NCBI RefSeq assembly: GCF_003544875.1
Contig: NZ_CP032094.1
Location: 1-64,000, forward strand
Direction: 5' to 3'
Origin: Vibrio alfacsensis
GTDB taxonomy: Bacteria; Pseudomonadota; Gammaproteobacteria; Enterobacterales; Vibrionaceae
DNA length: 64,000 bases
A program made the translations under genes and the position numbers. Below the pieces are notes generated by a model, which was not told the DNA's origin, searched no databases, and saw only the letters and a program-made list of their open reading frames with translations. This document shows, one piece after another, positions 35,349-46,211 of the stretch (its first letter is position 1; each line of letters begins with the position of its first letter).

Positions 35349-35673
35349 ATTTTTCTCTTACAATGAAAGATGATGCAAGGGTATCGCAAGATTACGAAAT
35401 GTTTTGTGAATGCGTTCAAAAGAGTGCGAAGTTATTTTGATTGTATTTAGTCTCAATCTGATTTGGAACTTAAATCGAAAGAAACGAGTGGTACCGTTCT
35501 CTGATTTTTGGTGGCTTTTAGTTCATGGCTAAAGTGGCTGCTGCGCAAAACAATTGATTTTCCAAGACCAGAATGATGTGCGAGCTATGATTTGAAAAAT
35601 CGAAGGTATTTTGTAATCTACAGCCTATGAATGCAGGAGTATATTTAAGTGAAATCCATTACAGGGATAAATT
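35349..35673. promoter_or_regulatory. Divergent control region with a CGAAAG site
   Basis: 325 bases between the Tat-sulfatase and the CBM9-like gene. CGAAAG occurs at 35476-35481 in the context ATCGAAAGAAACGAG. The same hexamer is found before most other units of the island and may bind a shared regulator. No other feature was seen. Confidence 0.5.
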
Positions 35674-36375
35674 ATGAAGCAGTTACTCGTTTTCGCAGTC
35701 GCGTCTGTGCTATCTATTTCAGCGAATGCTGGCGACACCTATTACATCAACTATGTCGATAAGGCCCCAGTCATCGACTCACTTGAATCAGATGAAGCAT
35801 GGAATGATGCTAATACACTAACCCAGTTTACATTTCCATGGGACACAAAGATGGCTCCTGCGACGGAGTTCAAAGCAGTGTGGAATGAAAAGGCAGTTTA
35901 TTTCCGTTATCGAGTCGAAGATAAGAATGTCACCTTAGGTGAGGGAGAGCGTGGAGCTCTTGATTCAGACCGTGTAGAAATTTTCTTATCAACAGATGAT
36001 AAGCTTACTAAATACTACACGATGGAAATTGATGCCAAAGACCAAATTTATAGCGCTATTGGTACGTACGACTCTGCATTGAATAAACGGACATCGTTAA
36101 CGGAGTTCACATGGCCTAACTTGACAACAAGTTCAAAACTAACAGAAACGGGATATATCGTAGAAGGTTCTATTCCGATGAATACGTTAGAAAAGCTAAA
36201 TCTTCTAAAAGGCGCTGATAAATCTGAACTCATTTGTGCACTTATGAGGGCTGAATTTACTAAAACTAGTACCGGTATCGATATGGGGTGGATTGCATGG
36301 AACGATCCACAGCTTCCAGTTCCTAATTTTCATAACCCAAGGCCATTTGGGACGTGTAAACTTGTTGGCAAGTAA
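35674..36375 (+). CDS. Secreted CBM9-like carbohydrate-binding protein
   Basis: 233 residues: signal peptide (about 1-19, ANA-GD) and then one domain with APVIDSLESDEAWNDANTL, FKAVWNEKAVYFRYRVEDK and DSDRVEIFLSTDD, the pattern of family-9-like carbohydrate-binding modules. There is no catalytic domain. It is probably a periplasmic or secreted binding protein that captures glycosaminoglycan oligosaccharides. It is divergent from the Tat-sulfatase and followed by a terminator-like hairpin. Confidence 0.8.
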   Translation: MKQLLVFAVASVLSISANAGDTYYINYVDKAPVIDSLESDEAWNDANTLTQFTFPWDTKMAPATEFKAVWNEKAVYFRYRVEDKNVTLGEGERGALDSDRVEIFLSTDDKLTKYYTMEIDAKDQIYSAIGTYDSALNKRTSLTEFTWPNLTTSSKLTETGYIVEGSIPMNTLEKLNLLKGADKSELICALMRAEFTKTSTGIDMGWIAWNDPQLPVPNFHNPRPFGTCKLVGK

Positions 36376-36440
36376 GCCCAACCCTTAAGTAGTCACTCTA
36401 CCGTATTAAGCGTAATTAACGCTATTTACCAAAAATTGAA

Positions 36441-36468
36441 AGGGCCGAACGTTTCCGTGTTCGGCCCT
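36441..36468. terminator. Terminator hairpin between convergent genes
   Basis: AGGGCCGAAC pairs with GTTCGGCCCT around an eight-base loop, between the CBM9-like gene and the first PL8 gene. A T-rich run follows on the minus strand; the plus-strand tract is weaker. Confidence 0.75.
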
Positions 36469-36551
36469 ACTCGTTTTCTAAAGATATCCAATCACCTACA
36501 AGTTATAACGCCTATTTAAACAGTGTGGTGTGAATGACTTGAGTTTTTCTA

Positions 36552-39500
36552 TTACTTACGTTTACGAAACAAACCAAGGCTCATTAAACTGAGCATCACT
36601 AATGGTGCGGTAGACCCTCCGCTTTTTCCATCAGAATCTGGGACTTCTGGAACCACTGGTTTAGCGGGTTCAAGTGGGGTCATTGGTATTTCATCTGTGC
36701 TTAGTGTGATTTCCTTGCTCATACCAAATTCACTTGTGATCGTAACCACAGTATCTTCGCTTTCGTGGCGAATCTCAGCATCACCTGATGTCAGATCCCA
36801 AAGGCCTTTCACAGTAAATGAAATGTCTTGCGGTACCCATGCATTATCTGGGTGAGGAAGTAAGTTGCCGTTATCTTGAACGATTTTTTCAAAGTTTAAA
36901 GATAGAGAAGACGCCGAAATATACATTTCGGACTTCTTTGCGTCTACGCGAGTCAGAATTTGGGCCGGTTTATCGATGTGAGCCAGGTAGCCAGCCTCAA
37001 TCTCAGTCTCATCAAATGTGGTGTAACCATATATGTTTTCATATTTGTCATGAAGAACAGCATGATATTCATTTGATTTCAACGTTTCGAATCGAGGTAG
37101 CGCTTTCATTTCTTTGGCGATCGCGCTCATTTCGCTTGGGTTAGTATCCATGACCATGATGTATTCATAGTTCGCTTTTTCTGGTGCATGTCCATGATTA
37201 ATCCATGCCACAGAGAAATCGCCATAAGTTGGCTTTTCCGTTTTGTCGTCTTTCGATTCTTGGCGTTCTCGTTTGAAATAGGTGTTGTCTACATCAACAA
37301 GGTAATAGCCCACACCGTTGTCATCGATGATCCAGTCGCCACTCTTTAACTCAACCGGGGATTTGGTCATGGAGCTGTATTGTTTACCATTGATAACCAC
37401 TCCTTTACCCGTTTGTATACCTATTTGGAATAGTGTCGTTTCTGTGTTGTAGCGAGTTTCATCATTGCTGATGTTGTTGCCCGTTAAGTAAATAAATTTG
37501 TCCGTCGCCATCACGTATTTATTCCAAACAAATGTTGGCTCATAGTTGGTGCGATCAGAGTCTTTGTGTTTCATCCCAAACAAAGTGTGCTTGTTTTCTA
37601 ACGACGTAGAACCCGCATAACCCTCTTTAGAAAGCATCATCACCGTACTATCTGACGGACTTTCAAGTAGAGACAGTGGTAGCCAAATCGTTGTTGCGTT
37701 CGGGTTACGGTTCCAGTCCCAACCTTCTTGCTGAAAGCCCATACGATCCGGACGATCGCCAACGCCACCAAACGGAATGACGTGAACAGATCCATGTGAT
37801 TGATAACGGCCAAAACGGTTATCTGCAGTGTATATTTCGGATGCCCAAACATCTTGGTTGTAGCCTTTGAATACGGCCATACGGTCATCGTAACGGTGGA
37901 TTGAGTAAGCACCACCATTGAATGACCAAGAACCCTCTGGCAATGCGGCAGGCTTGATAGGTTTACCAAATATGGTTACAGAATCAGCTTCGGTTTTTCC
38001 AGACATTTGTAGATAGATTGCTGCCAGTTCTTCGTCTACGTTCTCGTAGCTTAGAGCGAGAGCTTTCAAACCGTTGGAATAGCGTTTGTAGGTTAAGGTG
38101 TCAAATGGATGGCGACCAGCAAGACCTAATGGGACGTAAGGGTTAGAAGAAATCCAACCGGTAATCATGGATTTTTTCACAATATCTAATGCAGGCTTAG
38201 ATATGCCAAAATCGCCACGCATGATGTAAGCCAGGCTACCAAGACTTTCAAATGCAGGGAATGAGTATCCTGGGTAATTGCCTTTATGTCGCCAAGCAGT
38301 ACCATCGGGACGGAATCCATCATTATAGGCAGGGATAGGGCGATCGATGGTGCCTGACAAGAATTTGCTGAATTTCTTCAACAAAGCAATACGCTCTTTG
38401 TCATTTGGGTTCAAAAGAATTAATGAAAGTTGTTGTTGCGCTAGTGTGTTGAAATAGTCCATATCGGTACTACTATTCGTTACTTTCATTTCGAAACCAC
38501 GATCGCGGAACTCACGAGAGAACCATGTCAACGCGTCATATGTGGTTTCTAATAGGTTTGAATCGTGCAATGGTTTTTCCATCAACAAAGCAGACAGATA
38601 CCACCAACGACCACTATAACCCCAGTGGTGCGTTGTACCTAGTGCACTTCCACGGACAAAGCCTTGATCGAACATATGCTCAGACATAAGAATGTACATT
38701 TCAGCAATGCGATCTTTATCGCCTTGATTGTTTTCATCATTGTACGCTTTAGCCAGATCAAGCATTAACTTCGCATAGCCTTTGGTTAAGCAAGTTTGAT
38801 CTGAGCTCTCACCCAGTACCGCATATTCACATATTAGAGGTCGTTCAGTTTCTTTGTCGGTGAATCCAAAGTTATACGGACGTAATTGCTTGTCTGTGAT
38901 TAAGTGCTTCCCTGAGATTTTGTCGCCAGTTTTTGTAATCTCGAATTGCTTAAAGTTTTTCTCTAGTGACGCAATGTCAGGTGAACCTGTCACAATGCTG
39001 TTTACTAAACGAGTTCGAATCTCTTGCGCTTTTTGAATTTGATCACTAGAAACCGGTTCTAATTCAAGTTCGTAATCGATCTCTTCGACAGGGAAACGAG
39101 TCGTAACCTGATCATCAGACCATTGATAACGGTCGTCATCCATAGCAAACATTAGACGATCGATGTAGAGGGCTCCAGATGTACTGGTCGGTGCTTGGAA
39201 TTCAATTTTAGCGATGTCTTTATTGAAAGCCATCGACATGTCTTTGCCTAACGACAAAGTCACATTTCGCCAACCAGTAAAGTTGATGCCGATTTTTTCG
39301 GTAGAGCGGGTCATTCCTGTTGCATCGGTAATAACGAGCCAGATAGGTTCTTTGATCGGATTTTCGTTATACATCCAGAATGTAATGACTTGCACTTCGC
39401 TACTTGTATCGTTAATACGATCGATGTTTTGCGTAAGAGTCAGAGTGTCACCAGCATTGAATTTCCAAAAAAGAGAATGATCACCGTTAATAGAGCGTTT

Positions 39501-39638
39501 TGTGCTGCTACTCACTTCACCATCAGAGGTCACCCAACTAGGCACACCATCTTCAAAGCTATAGATCACAGGTGCAGTTGCCATTGCACCTGTACTCAAT
39601 GCAGAAAGTACGAGTATAGATAAGAGTTTTATTTTCAT
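36552..39638 (-). CDS. Chondroitin sulfate ABC lyase-type polysaccharide lyase, PL8, with GlyGly-CTERM
   Basis: 1028 residues: signal peptide (about 1-20), an N-terminal beta-sandwich (about 25-170), an alpha/alpha toroid (about 200-560) and C-terminal beta domains. By alignment from memory with Proteus vulgaris chondroitinase ABC I, the active-site residues are H451 and Y458 in TAWRHKGNYPGYSF, R509 in LAGRHPF and E601 in ASEIYTADNRFGRYQSHG. It cleaves chondroitin/dermatan sulfate or hyaluronan by beta-elimination to unsaturated oligosaccharides. The C-terminus (SGGSTAPLVMLSLMSLGLF, then basic residues) is a GlyGly-CTERM anchor processed by rhombosortase in type II secreted proteins, so it is likely held on the cell surface. 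A CGAAAG site lies upstream. Confidence 0.95.
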   Translation of the reverse strand: MKIKLLSILVLSALSTGAMATAPVIYSFEDGVPSWVTSDGEVSSSTKRSINGDHSLFWKFNAGDTLTLTQNIDRINDTSSEVQVITFWMYNENPIKEPIWLVITDATGMTRSTEKIGINFTGWRNVTLSLGKDMSMAFNKDIAKIEFQAPTSTSGALYIDRLMFAMDDDRYQWSDDQVTTRFPVEEIDYELELEPVSSDQIQKAQEIRTRLVNSIVTGSPDIASLEKNFKQFEITKTGDKISGKHLITDKQLRPYNFGFTDKETERPLICEYAVLGESSDQTCLTKGYAKLMLDLAKAYNDENNQGDKDRIAEMYILMSEHMFDQGFVRGSALGTTHHWGYSGRWWYLSALLMEKPLHDSNLLETTYDALTWFSREFRDRGFEMKVTNSSTDMDYFNTLAQQQLSLILLNPNDKERIALLKKFSKFLSGTIDRPIPAYNDGFRPDGTAWRHKGNYPGYSFPAFESLGSLAYIMRGDFGISKPALDIVKKSMITGWISSNPYVPLGLAGRHPFDTLTYKRYSNGLKALALSYENVDEELAAIYLQMSGKTEADSVTIFGKPIKPAALPEGSWSFNGGAYSIHRYDDRMAVFKGYNQDVWASEIYTADNRFGRYQSHGSVHVIPFGGVGDRPDRMGFQQEGWDWNRNPNATTIWLPLSLLESPSDSTVMMLSKEGYAGSTSLENKHTLFGMKHKDSDRTNYEPTFVWNKYVMATDKFIYLTGNNISNDETRYNTETTLFQIGIQTGKGVVINGKQYSSMTKSPVELKSGDWIIDDNGVGYYLVDVDNTYFKRERQESKDDKTEKPTYGDFSVAWINHGHAPEKANYEYIMVMDTNPSEMSAIAKEMKALPRFETLKSNEYHAVLHDKYENIYGYTTFDETEIEAGYLAHIDKPAQILTRVDAKKSEMYISASSLSLNFEKIVQDNGNLLPHPDNAWVPQDISFTVKGLWDLTSGDAEIRHESEDTVVTITSEFGMSKEITLSTDEIPMTPLEPAKPVVPEVPDSDGKSGGSTAPLVMLSLMSLGLFRKRK

Positions 39639-39645
39639 TGTATTT

Positions 39646-39672
39646 TGTTTCCGTTATCGAAAGCTTTTTATA
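39646..39672 (-). promoter_or_regulatory. Promoter region of the first PL8 gene with CGAAAG site
   Basis: On the minus strand TATAAAAAGCTTTCG places a possible -10 box (about 39667-39672) next to a CTTTCG motif (39658-39663), about 20 bases before the start codon. Motif shared with other island promoters. Confidence 0.5.
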
Positions 39673-39777
39673 GATTAATCCGTAACTAAACAACAATAAA
39701 CAAATTGCCCTATTTTAGTGCTTCATTTGTGATCTAGGGTGTTTCTGTTTCTTACTTTTGGCGTAACATCAACTTCG

Positions 39778-39796
39778 ATTTCTTTCGTTTTAATTT
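39778..39796 (+). promoter_or_regulatory. CTTTCG site upstream of the sulfatase maturase gene
   Basis: ATTTCTTTCGTTTTAATTTG-type sequence with CTTTCG at 39782-39787, 21 bases before the ATG at 39808. It resembles the AAACGAAAGAAA context of the other sites when read on the reverse strand. Confidence 0.5.
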
Positions 39797-39807
39797 GTGA
39801 GTTCGCA

Positions 39808-41014
39808 ATGTCTAAGCCTTTTCATATGATGGCGAAACCCGTTACATATAGATGTAACCTAAAATGTGATTACTGCTTCTACTTAGAAAAGAAGAAACAA
39901 TCGAAGAAGCACCAAAGCACGCATTAATGTCAGATTCGGTACTAAAAGAATACATACAAGATTACATTGAATCTCAAGATATGCCTCAAATCGACTTTGC
40001 TTGGCAAGGCGGAGAGCCAACACTGGCAGGGCTGGATTTTTTGAAAAGGTAGTGGCATTTCAAAAGAAATATTCTAACGGTAAAACCATTACTAACAGCT
40101 TTCAAACAAATGCTATTGCCATTAATAAGCAGTGGGCAAAGTTCTTTGCTGAAAACAACTTTTTGTTAGGTGTGTCCGTTGATGGGACCGCAGAGATACA
40201 CGATAAATATCGAGTGTCGGTCAATGGAAAACCGACATTTGAACGTGTTAAACAATCGATTCAGCTCTTAAAGGAATACAACGTTGAATTTAATACGTTG
40301 ACGGTAATCAATGATCAGAACTGGGATAAAGGGAAAGAAGTCTATCAAGCATTAAAAGACATTGGTTCAGAATACTTACAATTTATTCCCATCGTAGAAG
40401 TTCTTCCAGAATGCCAAAAGAACACAACATCCTATTCACCATCAGCAGACCCAAAACTGGCGCCGTTCTCAGTTCCTGCTGATGGTTATGGAAAGTTCAT
40501 GACGGATGTCTTTGATGAATGGGTTTGTAATGATATTGGCAAGATATACGTCAACCTATTTGACGGAATTCTTGCTCGTTGGGTCGGTTACCCAGCCCCG
40601 TCATGCGTTCAAGCTAAAACTTGTGGACAAGCCATTGTCATTGAGAGCAACGGAGATTTGTATTCATGTGATCACTATGTTTATCAAGATAACAAGATCG
40701 GAAACATCATGAATACGAACATCGCAAAGCTAGCGATGAGTAAGCAGCAACGTAATTTTGGTATTGCTAAAACAACGATGTTGACTGACACCTGTAAGAA
40801 ATGTGAAGTTCATGAACTTTGCTATGGTGGGTGCCCAAAACATCGTATCACGTCCATCGAAGGCGAAAGGCACCTTCAAAATTATCTATGCCCTTCTTAT
40901 AAGCACATTTTCCATCATACAAACAAAGCAATGCAGTACATGTCATCGGCAATTCGCCGGGGTGGAACTGCTGCTGATGCACTGCCATACATGGCGCAAT
41001 TCTATAAGGTCTAG
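39808..41014 (+). CDS. Anaerobic sulfatase-maturating enzyme (radical SAM), frameshifted twice in this sequence
   Basis: About 402 residues when two losses are restored, one A at 39887-39890 and one T at 40037-40042. Then [20 protein letters not shown] and [14 protein letters not shown] join the pieces. The radical-SAM cluster motif CNLKCDYC (C16, C20, C23) is near the N-terminus, [10 protein letters not shown] follows, and the C-terminal SPASM region carries the Cys ligands for two more clusters ([37 protein letters not shown]). It converts the active-site Cys (or Ser) of sulfatases to formylglycine in the cytoplasm. It lies 3 bases upstream of a sulfatase gene. Both breaks are in homopolymers. 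Confidence 0.92.
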
Positions 41015-41017
41015 TAT

Positions 41018-42613
41018 ATGTCATTTCAAAAGACAGTATTAGCAGGGATGATAGGTGTAGCGTGCGCTGCTGCACCTATTTATTCAACTGCTGCTGAAAA
41101 ACAACCGAACGTTCTTGTTATTGTTATGGACGATTTGGGTAAACAGCAACTTGATTTCGCAATGGATGAAATCAATAAAGAGGTCCTAGAAAAACGTTTT
41201 GTCTCGGAACGTTACGATGTTGACTTCGATAAGGCATACGATGCAGCAAAGCGAGCGATGCCTAATGTTGCTCAGCTGGCGAAAGAAGGGGTGAGCATGA
41301 CCAATGCTTACGTTGCAACGCCAGTATGTGGACCATCTCGTGCAGGTATTCTAACGGGTCGTTTCCCACATAGCTTCGGTATCTATAGTAATGACGATGC
41401 GCATTTCGGTGTCCCTTTGGATGTCACAATGCTGCCAGAACTATTCCAAGAAAATGGTTACGCAACAGCAAATATTGGTAAGTACCATAATGCGAAAATT
41501 ACCAAGAGCAAAGTACCAGAGAACATGAGGACTCGTGATTACCACGATAATGAAATCCCTACACCAGAAAAAGGATTTTTCCCGAATGATCGTGGTTTTG
41601 ACTACTCTTATTCATATTACGCATCCGGTGCTGCAGTTTACAATTCTCCCGCGGTATTCCGTAACTATGAAAACATCACTTCTTGGGGATTCCTTACTCA
41701 TAATCTGACGAATGAAACGTTAAGTTTTATCGATAAAGCGGATAAGGCAGAGCAACCATTCTTTATCAACCTTGCTTATTCTGTGCCTCATATCCCGTTG
41801 GAGCAACCTGCGCCGAATAATTACATGAGCAAGTTTGATACTGGTAACGTTGAAGTGGACAAATACTATGCTCATGTCAATGCGTCAGACGAGGGTATTG
41901 GCCAGATTATCGCAAAACTAAAAGAAATTGGTGAGTACGAAAACACGCTGATCTTCTTCCTGTCAGATAATGGTGCTGTTGGTGACTCTCCAATGCCACG
42001 TAACGGCATGAATAAAGCGTATAAAGGCCAGCGTTACCGCGGTGGTGTAAACGTTCCGTTTATTGCTCATTGGAAAGGGGTATTACCTGAAAATCGAACA
42101 AACGATACGTTGATCTCAGCAATGGATATACTGCCAACAGCACTGAACGCCGCTGGTATCGATATTCCAGAATCATTGAAAGTAAATGGTGTTGATATTC
42201 TGCCAACCATGAAAGGTGCACGTAACATTCCTCACCAATACCTATATTGGGCTGGCCCTCGAGCATACCATTACGATGCTGAAAAGAATGATGCTTTCTG
42301 GTCTCAATACTGGAATTGGATTACTTACGAGCAACCTACGGTAGAACCAAGTCCTTACGTTGAGAAGAAATCTCGCGGCGAATGGGCGATCAAAGATCAA
42401 GAATGGTCATTGCACTTCTACGATGATGGTAGCAAAGAGTATGAGCTATACCACTATGCGACTGATGTGACAGAGTCGAAAAACGTGGCGAAGCAACACC
42501 CAGAAAAAGTTGCCGCAATGAAAGCTGCTTTTTACGAGTGGATTAAAACTAAGCCTGCGCCAATTGGTTGGGGGCAAGATCGCTACCAGGTTTTGACTGA
42601 CTCAGCGAAATAA
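41018..42613 (+). CDS. Formylglycine-dependent sulfatase, Sec-exported (S1 family)
   Basis: 531 residues with a Sec signal peptide (about 1-26, TAA-EK). CGPSR at 104-108 in VATPVCGPSRAGILTGR holds the Cys modified by the maturase encoded 3 bases upstream; D38/D39 (VMDDLG) and SDNGAVGDSP complete the calcium site. A 40-residue insert follows the first Asp pair (about 43-80). Likely removes 4-O- or 6-O-sulfate from chondroitin-type saccharides; the exact position cannot be told. A terminator lies 62 bases after the stop. Confidence 0.92.
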   Translation: MSFQKTVLAGMIGVACAAAPIYSTAAEKQPNVLVIVMDDLGKQQLDFAMDEINKEVLEKRFVSERYDVDFDKAYDAAKRAMPNVAQLAKEGVSMTNAYVATPVCGPSRAGILTGRFPHSFGIYSNDDAHFGVPLDVTMLPELFQENGYATANIGKYHNAKITKSKVPENMRTRDYHDNEIPTPEKGFFPNDRGFDYSYSYYASGAAVYNSPAVFRNYENITSWGFLTHNLTNETLSFIDKADKAEQPFFINLAYSVPHIPLEQPAPNNYMSKFDTGNVEVDKYYAHVNASDEGIGQIIAKLKEIGEYENTLIFFLSDNGAVGDSPMPRNGMNKAYKGQRYRGGVNVPFIAHWKGVLPENRTNDTLISAMDILPTALNAAGIDIPESLKVNGVDILPTMKGARNIPHQYLYWAGPRAYHYDAEKNDAFWSQYWNWITYEQPTVEPSPYVEKKSRGEWAIKDQEWSLHFYDDGSKEYELYHYATDVTESKNVAKQHPEKVAAMKAAFYEWIKTKPAPIGWGQDRYQVLTDSAK

Positions 42614-42674
42614 TTGAGCTTCATACATATTTGTGTGGCTTTACGCCTCAATTGATGAAAACCGTTGAAAGTAA

Positions 42675-42697
42675 GGCCCCTACAAGGGGCCTTTTTT
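42675..42697 (+). terminator. Intrinsic terminator after the sulfatase gene
   Basis: GGCCCCT pairs with AGGGGCC around a three-base loop, followed by TTTTTT. It ends the maturase-sulfatase unit; the DUF2264 gene starts about 15 bases further on. Confidence 0.9.
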
Positions 42698-42711
42698 GTT
42701 GTAGGTACATT

Positions 42712-44192
42712 ATGCAAAAAATCATTAAAGCTACGGAAAGGCCAAAAATTCCTTATGAGCATCCAACCGTTGCGATTTACCTGAATACCTTTCGTCAGCA
42801 CCTGACAAGGCTCTGGCGTAGCAAAAAGCCATTTGCACAAAACGACGAAAAGATTAAACGTATCTTTTCAGATGAGTCTATATCGTTAAAGAACCAATGT
42901 GAGCATTTTGCGAACTATATCGCCGAAGCTTTTGAACATTATGCCGTTGATGATTTTACTCATGCCAATTACCCGGGCATGCCCAGTCAACAAGGGGCAC
43001 GTATGGATGCTATGGAAGGATGTAGCCGTATTCTCCCTACACTTGCAATCTGGGCGTGCAAACAACCGATAGAAAACAATGACCCGTTTAAAGATCAGAA
43101 AAAGCTTGCTATTAGCTGGTTAAAGCAAGCCTTTATCGCAGGCACAAACCCTACCCATAAAGGTTATTGGGGAGACATCAAAGATTATGACCAGCGTACA
43201 TGTGAAAGTGCTGACTTAGCTCTGGCTCTGTGGGTTAGTAAAACCATCGTATGGGAAACTTTTACATGTGAGCAAAAAGCGCAAATCATGAAATGGTTTA
43301 AACGTGTTAACCATATAGAGGTTGTCGATAACAACTGGCATCTATTTCCGTTGACTGTCCAGCTAGTGATTCAAGATTTAACCGGTGAGGAATGTGTTGA
43401 TCACTGGCGTTATGAAAGAGTGAAAGAGTTTGACGTCGGTGATGGGTGGTTTCGTGATGGCGCTAAAGGAAATTACGATTTTTATAACGCTTGGGGATTC
43501 CATTATTCATTGTATTGGATTGACCAGATCAACCCTAACTTTGATCGTCATTATATCAGAAAGAACCTTAGTTTATTTTCAGAGACGTTTCGTTATTTCT
43601 TTACACCAACGGGGCTCCCTTTTTTTGGTCGCAGCGCTTGTTATCGCTTAGCTGCTACGGCACCACTCATTGCAACACTTGATGTTCAAGAGCAAGAGCC
43701 AACACGATTAAATGTTGGAGAAGTAAAACGTGCGCTACAAACAAACCTGAACTACTTTATTGCCAATGGAGCATTAAAAAATGGCGTTCCAACTCAAGGT
43801 CTTTTTGATAGTGATGCGAGACTCACTGACAATTATAGCGGGCCGGCAAGCAGTTTGTGGTCACTACGATCACTCAATATCGCGTTATTTTGTGGCGACA
43901 GAGTGGGGCTTTGGGAAGCGGAACCTCGCCTATTGGAATCTGAGAAAGATGACTTTTGTTCGAATCCGCTGATAGAGGCGATAATTATTGGTCGTAGAGA
44001 AACGAAAGAGGTTTCAGTTATTTTGAAAATGAATATATCTTAGAACAAACCCCACACACTCGACGTTTGGAGAAGCAAAGTAAGCGAGATTATTGTAAAG
44101 AACGCGTAATTGGACGAGCATTTAGACCGAAAAACAACCTTCTTAGAAAAGGAGTGACATGTTATAGCTCAAAAATGTCAAATTTCTTCTAG
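42712..44192 (+). CDS. DUF2264 family protein, probable (unsaturated) uronidase, frameshifted near its end
   Basis: About 494 residues from ATG 42712 when one T is restored at 44018-44019; without it the protein stops at 44043 and loses its conserved-looking tail (YFENEYILEQTPHTRR). The start is placed after the terminator, not at 42631. No signal peptide, so cytosolic. DUF2264 proteins have an (alpha/alpha)6 toroid and some are classed as glycoside hydrolases (GH154, as far as I recall, with beta-glucuronidase activity). Since no GH88/GH105 unsaturated glucuronyl hydrolase is seen in the window, this gene is the best local candidate for splitting lyase products into uronate and GalNAc; that is inference. 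Confidence 0.8.
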
Positions 44193-44222
44193 TGAACGAA
44201 TTATGTGATCTCGATCTTTTCA

Positions 44223-45138
<916 letters not shown>

Positions 45139-45186
45139 ACATCACTTTTAGCACGACGTCTCCCCCTCAGAGTTTATTGTGCTTTA

Positions 45187-45232
45187 CCGGTTGCGATTAT
45201 CATCAGCGAAAAGGGTCGCAATCGGTTTTTTT
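45187..45232 (+). terminator. Intrinsic terminator between aldolase and KDG kinase genes
   Basis: CCGGTTGCGA (45187-45196) pairs with TCGCAATCGG (45216-45225) with one G-T pair, followed by seven T residues. It sits 22 bases before the kdgK start, so it separates or attenuates kdgK from the aldolase gene. Confidence 0.8.
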
Positions 45233-45253
45233 CACTTTTTGGATACCAACGAA

Positions 45254-46210
45254 ATGACGACGTTTTCAAAAAAGAAAATTGCCATTCTTGGCGAATGTAT
45301 GATCGAATTGTCAGGTCAGGCATTTTCAACCCAAGAGCAACGTTTTGGTGGAGATACGCTTAATACCGCTCTCTACTTGTCCCGTTTAGCACCTCAGGTG
45401 CATCCTTCTTACGTGACTGTGCTTGGTGTAGACAATTACAGTAAACACATGAAAGCGGAATGGGTACAAGAAGGTATTGATTGTTCTTTAGTGATGTCCA
45501 ATAAAGACAAGATACCCGCCCTTTACGCAATCGAGCTTTCTCCGGATGGTGAGCGCTCTTTCCAATATTGGCGTAATGATTCTGCTGCCCGCTACTTATG
45601 TCAGCATGAGCATTTTAGTAACACGATACATGCATTAACAGAGTTTGACTTAGTCTACCTATCAGGCATCTCATTGGCCATTTTGCCTGAAGAAGACAAG
45701 CAAATATTATTAGATTCTATTCAGCACCTGAAAGTTCACGGTGTAAAAATCGCAGTCGATTCAAACTACCGTCCACGATTGTGGGCAGGGCAAGCACATG
45801 CCAAGGAATGGTTGGAAAAACTCTACCGACTTGCTGATATTGCACTTGTGACTTGTGATGATGAATCTCTGTTATTGGGTGAAGAAATTAGCCCAGAACA
45901 CTTGACGGATCGATTACGCGAACTAGGTGTAAGCGATGTGATCGTTAAACTGGGTAAAGATGGGGCAATGTTTAGTGATGCTGAGCATCAATGTGATATT
46001 GCAGTAGGTAATGTGGTAACCAATGTTGTGGATACAACAGCCGCTGGGGACTCATTTAATGGTGGCTTCCTAGCTGCATGGGCAACAGGCCGACCATTGA
46101 AAGAATGTTGCCATTGGGGTAACAAGCTTGCCGCCGAAGTGATACAGCACAAAGGCGCAATCATTCCTCAAGAAAACACCACTTACATAACGTCATTAAT
46201 GAATTTATAG
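45254..46210 (+). CDS. kdgK: 2-dehydro-3-deoxygluconokinase (KDG kinase)
   Basis: 318 residues from ATG 45254 (MTTFSKKKIAILGE); a GTG at 45179 in the same frame would start inside the terminator. PfkB family: GECMIELSG and RFGGDTLNTALYLSRL near the N-terminus, and DTTAAGDSFNGGFLAAW with the catalytic Asp near the C-terminus. It phosphorylates KDG to KDPG, the step after conversion of unsaturated uronate. It is followed directly by the KDPG aldolase gene (gap of 1 base). Confidence 0.93.
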   Translation: MTTFSKKKIAILGECMIELSGQAFSTQEQRFGGDTLNTALYLSRLAPQVHPSYVTVLGVDNYSKHMKAEWVQEGIDCSLVMSNKDKIPALYAIELSPDGERSFQYWRNDSAARYLCQHEHFSNTIHALTEFDLVYLSGISLAILPEEDKQILLDSIQHLKVHGVKIAVDSNYRPRLWAGQAHAKEWLEKLYRLADIALVTCDDESLLLGEEISPEHLTDRLRELGVSDVIVKLGKDGAMFSDAEHQCDIAVGNVVTNVVDTTAAGDSFNGGFLAAWATGRPLKECCHWGNKLAAEVIQHKGAIIPQENTTYITSLMNL

Positions 46211-46211
46211 T

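Noticed and set aside
42631..42711. N-terminal extension of the DUF2264 protein
   Set aside because: It would be translated through the sulfatase terminator at 42675-42697; the Met at 42712 gives the family-like start.
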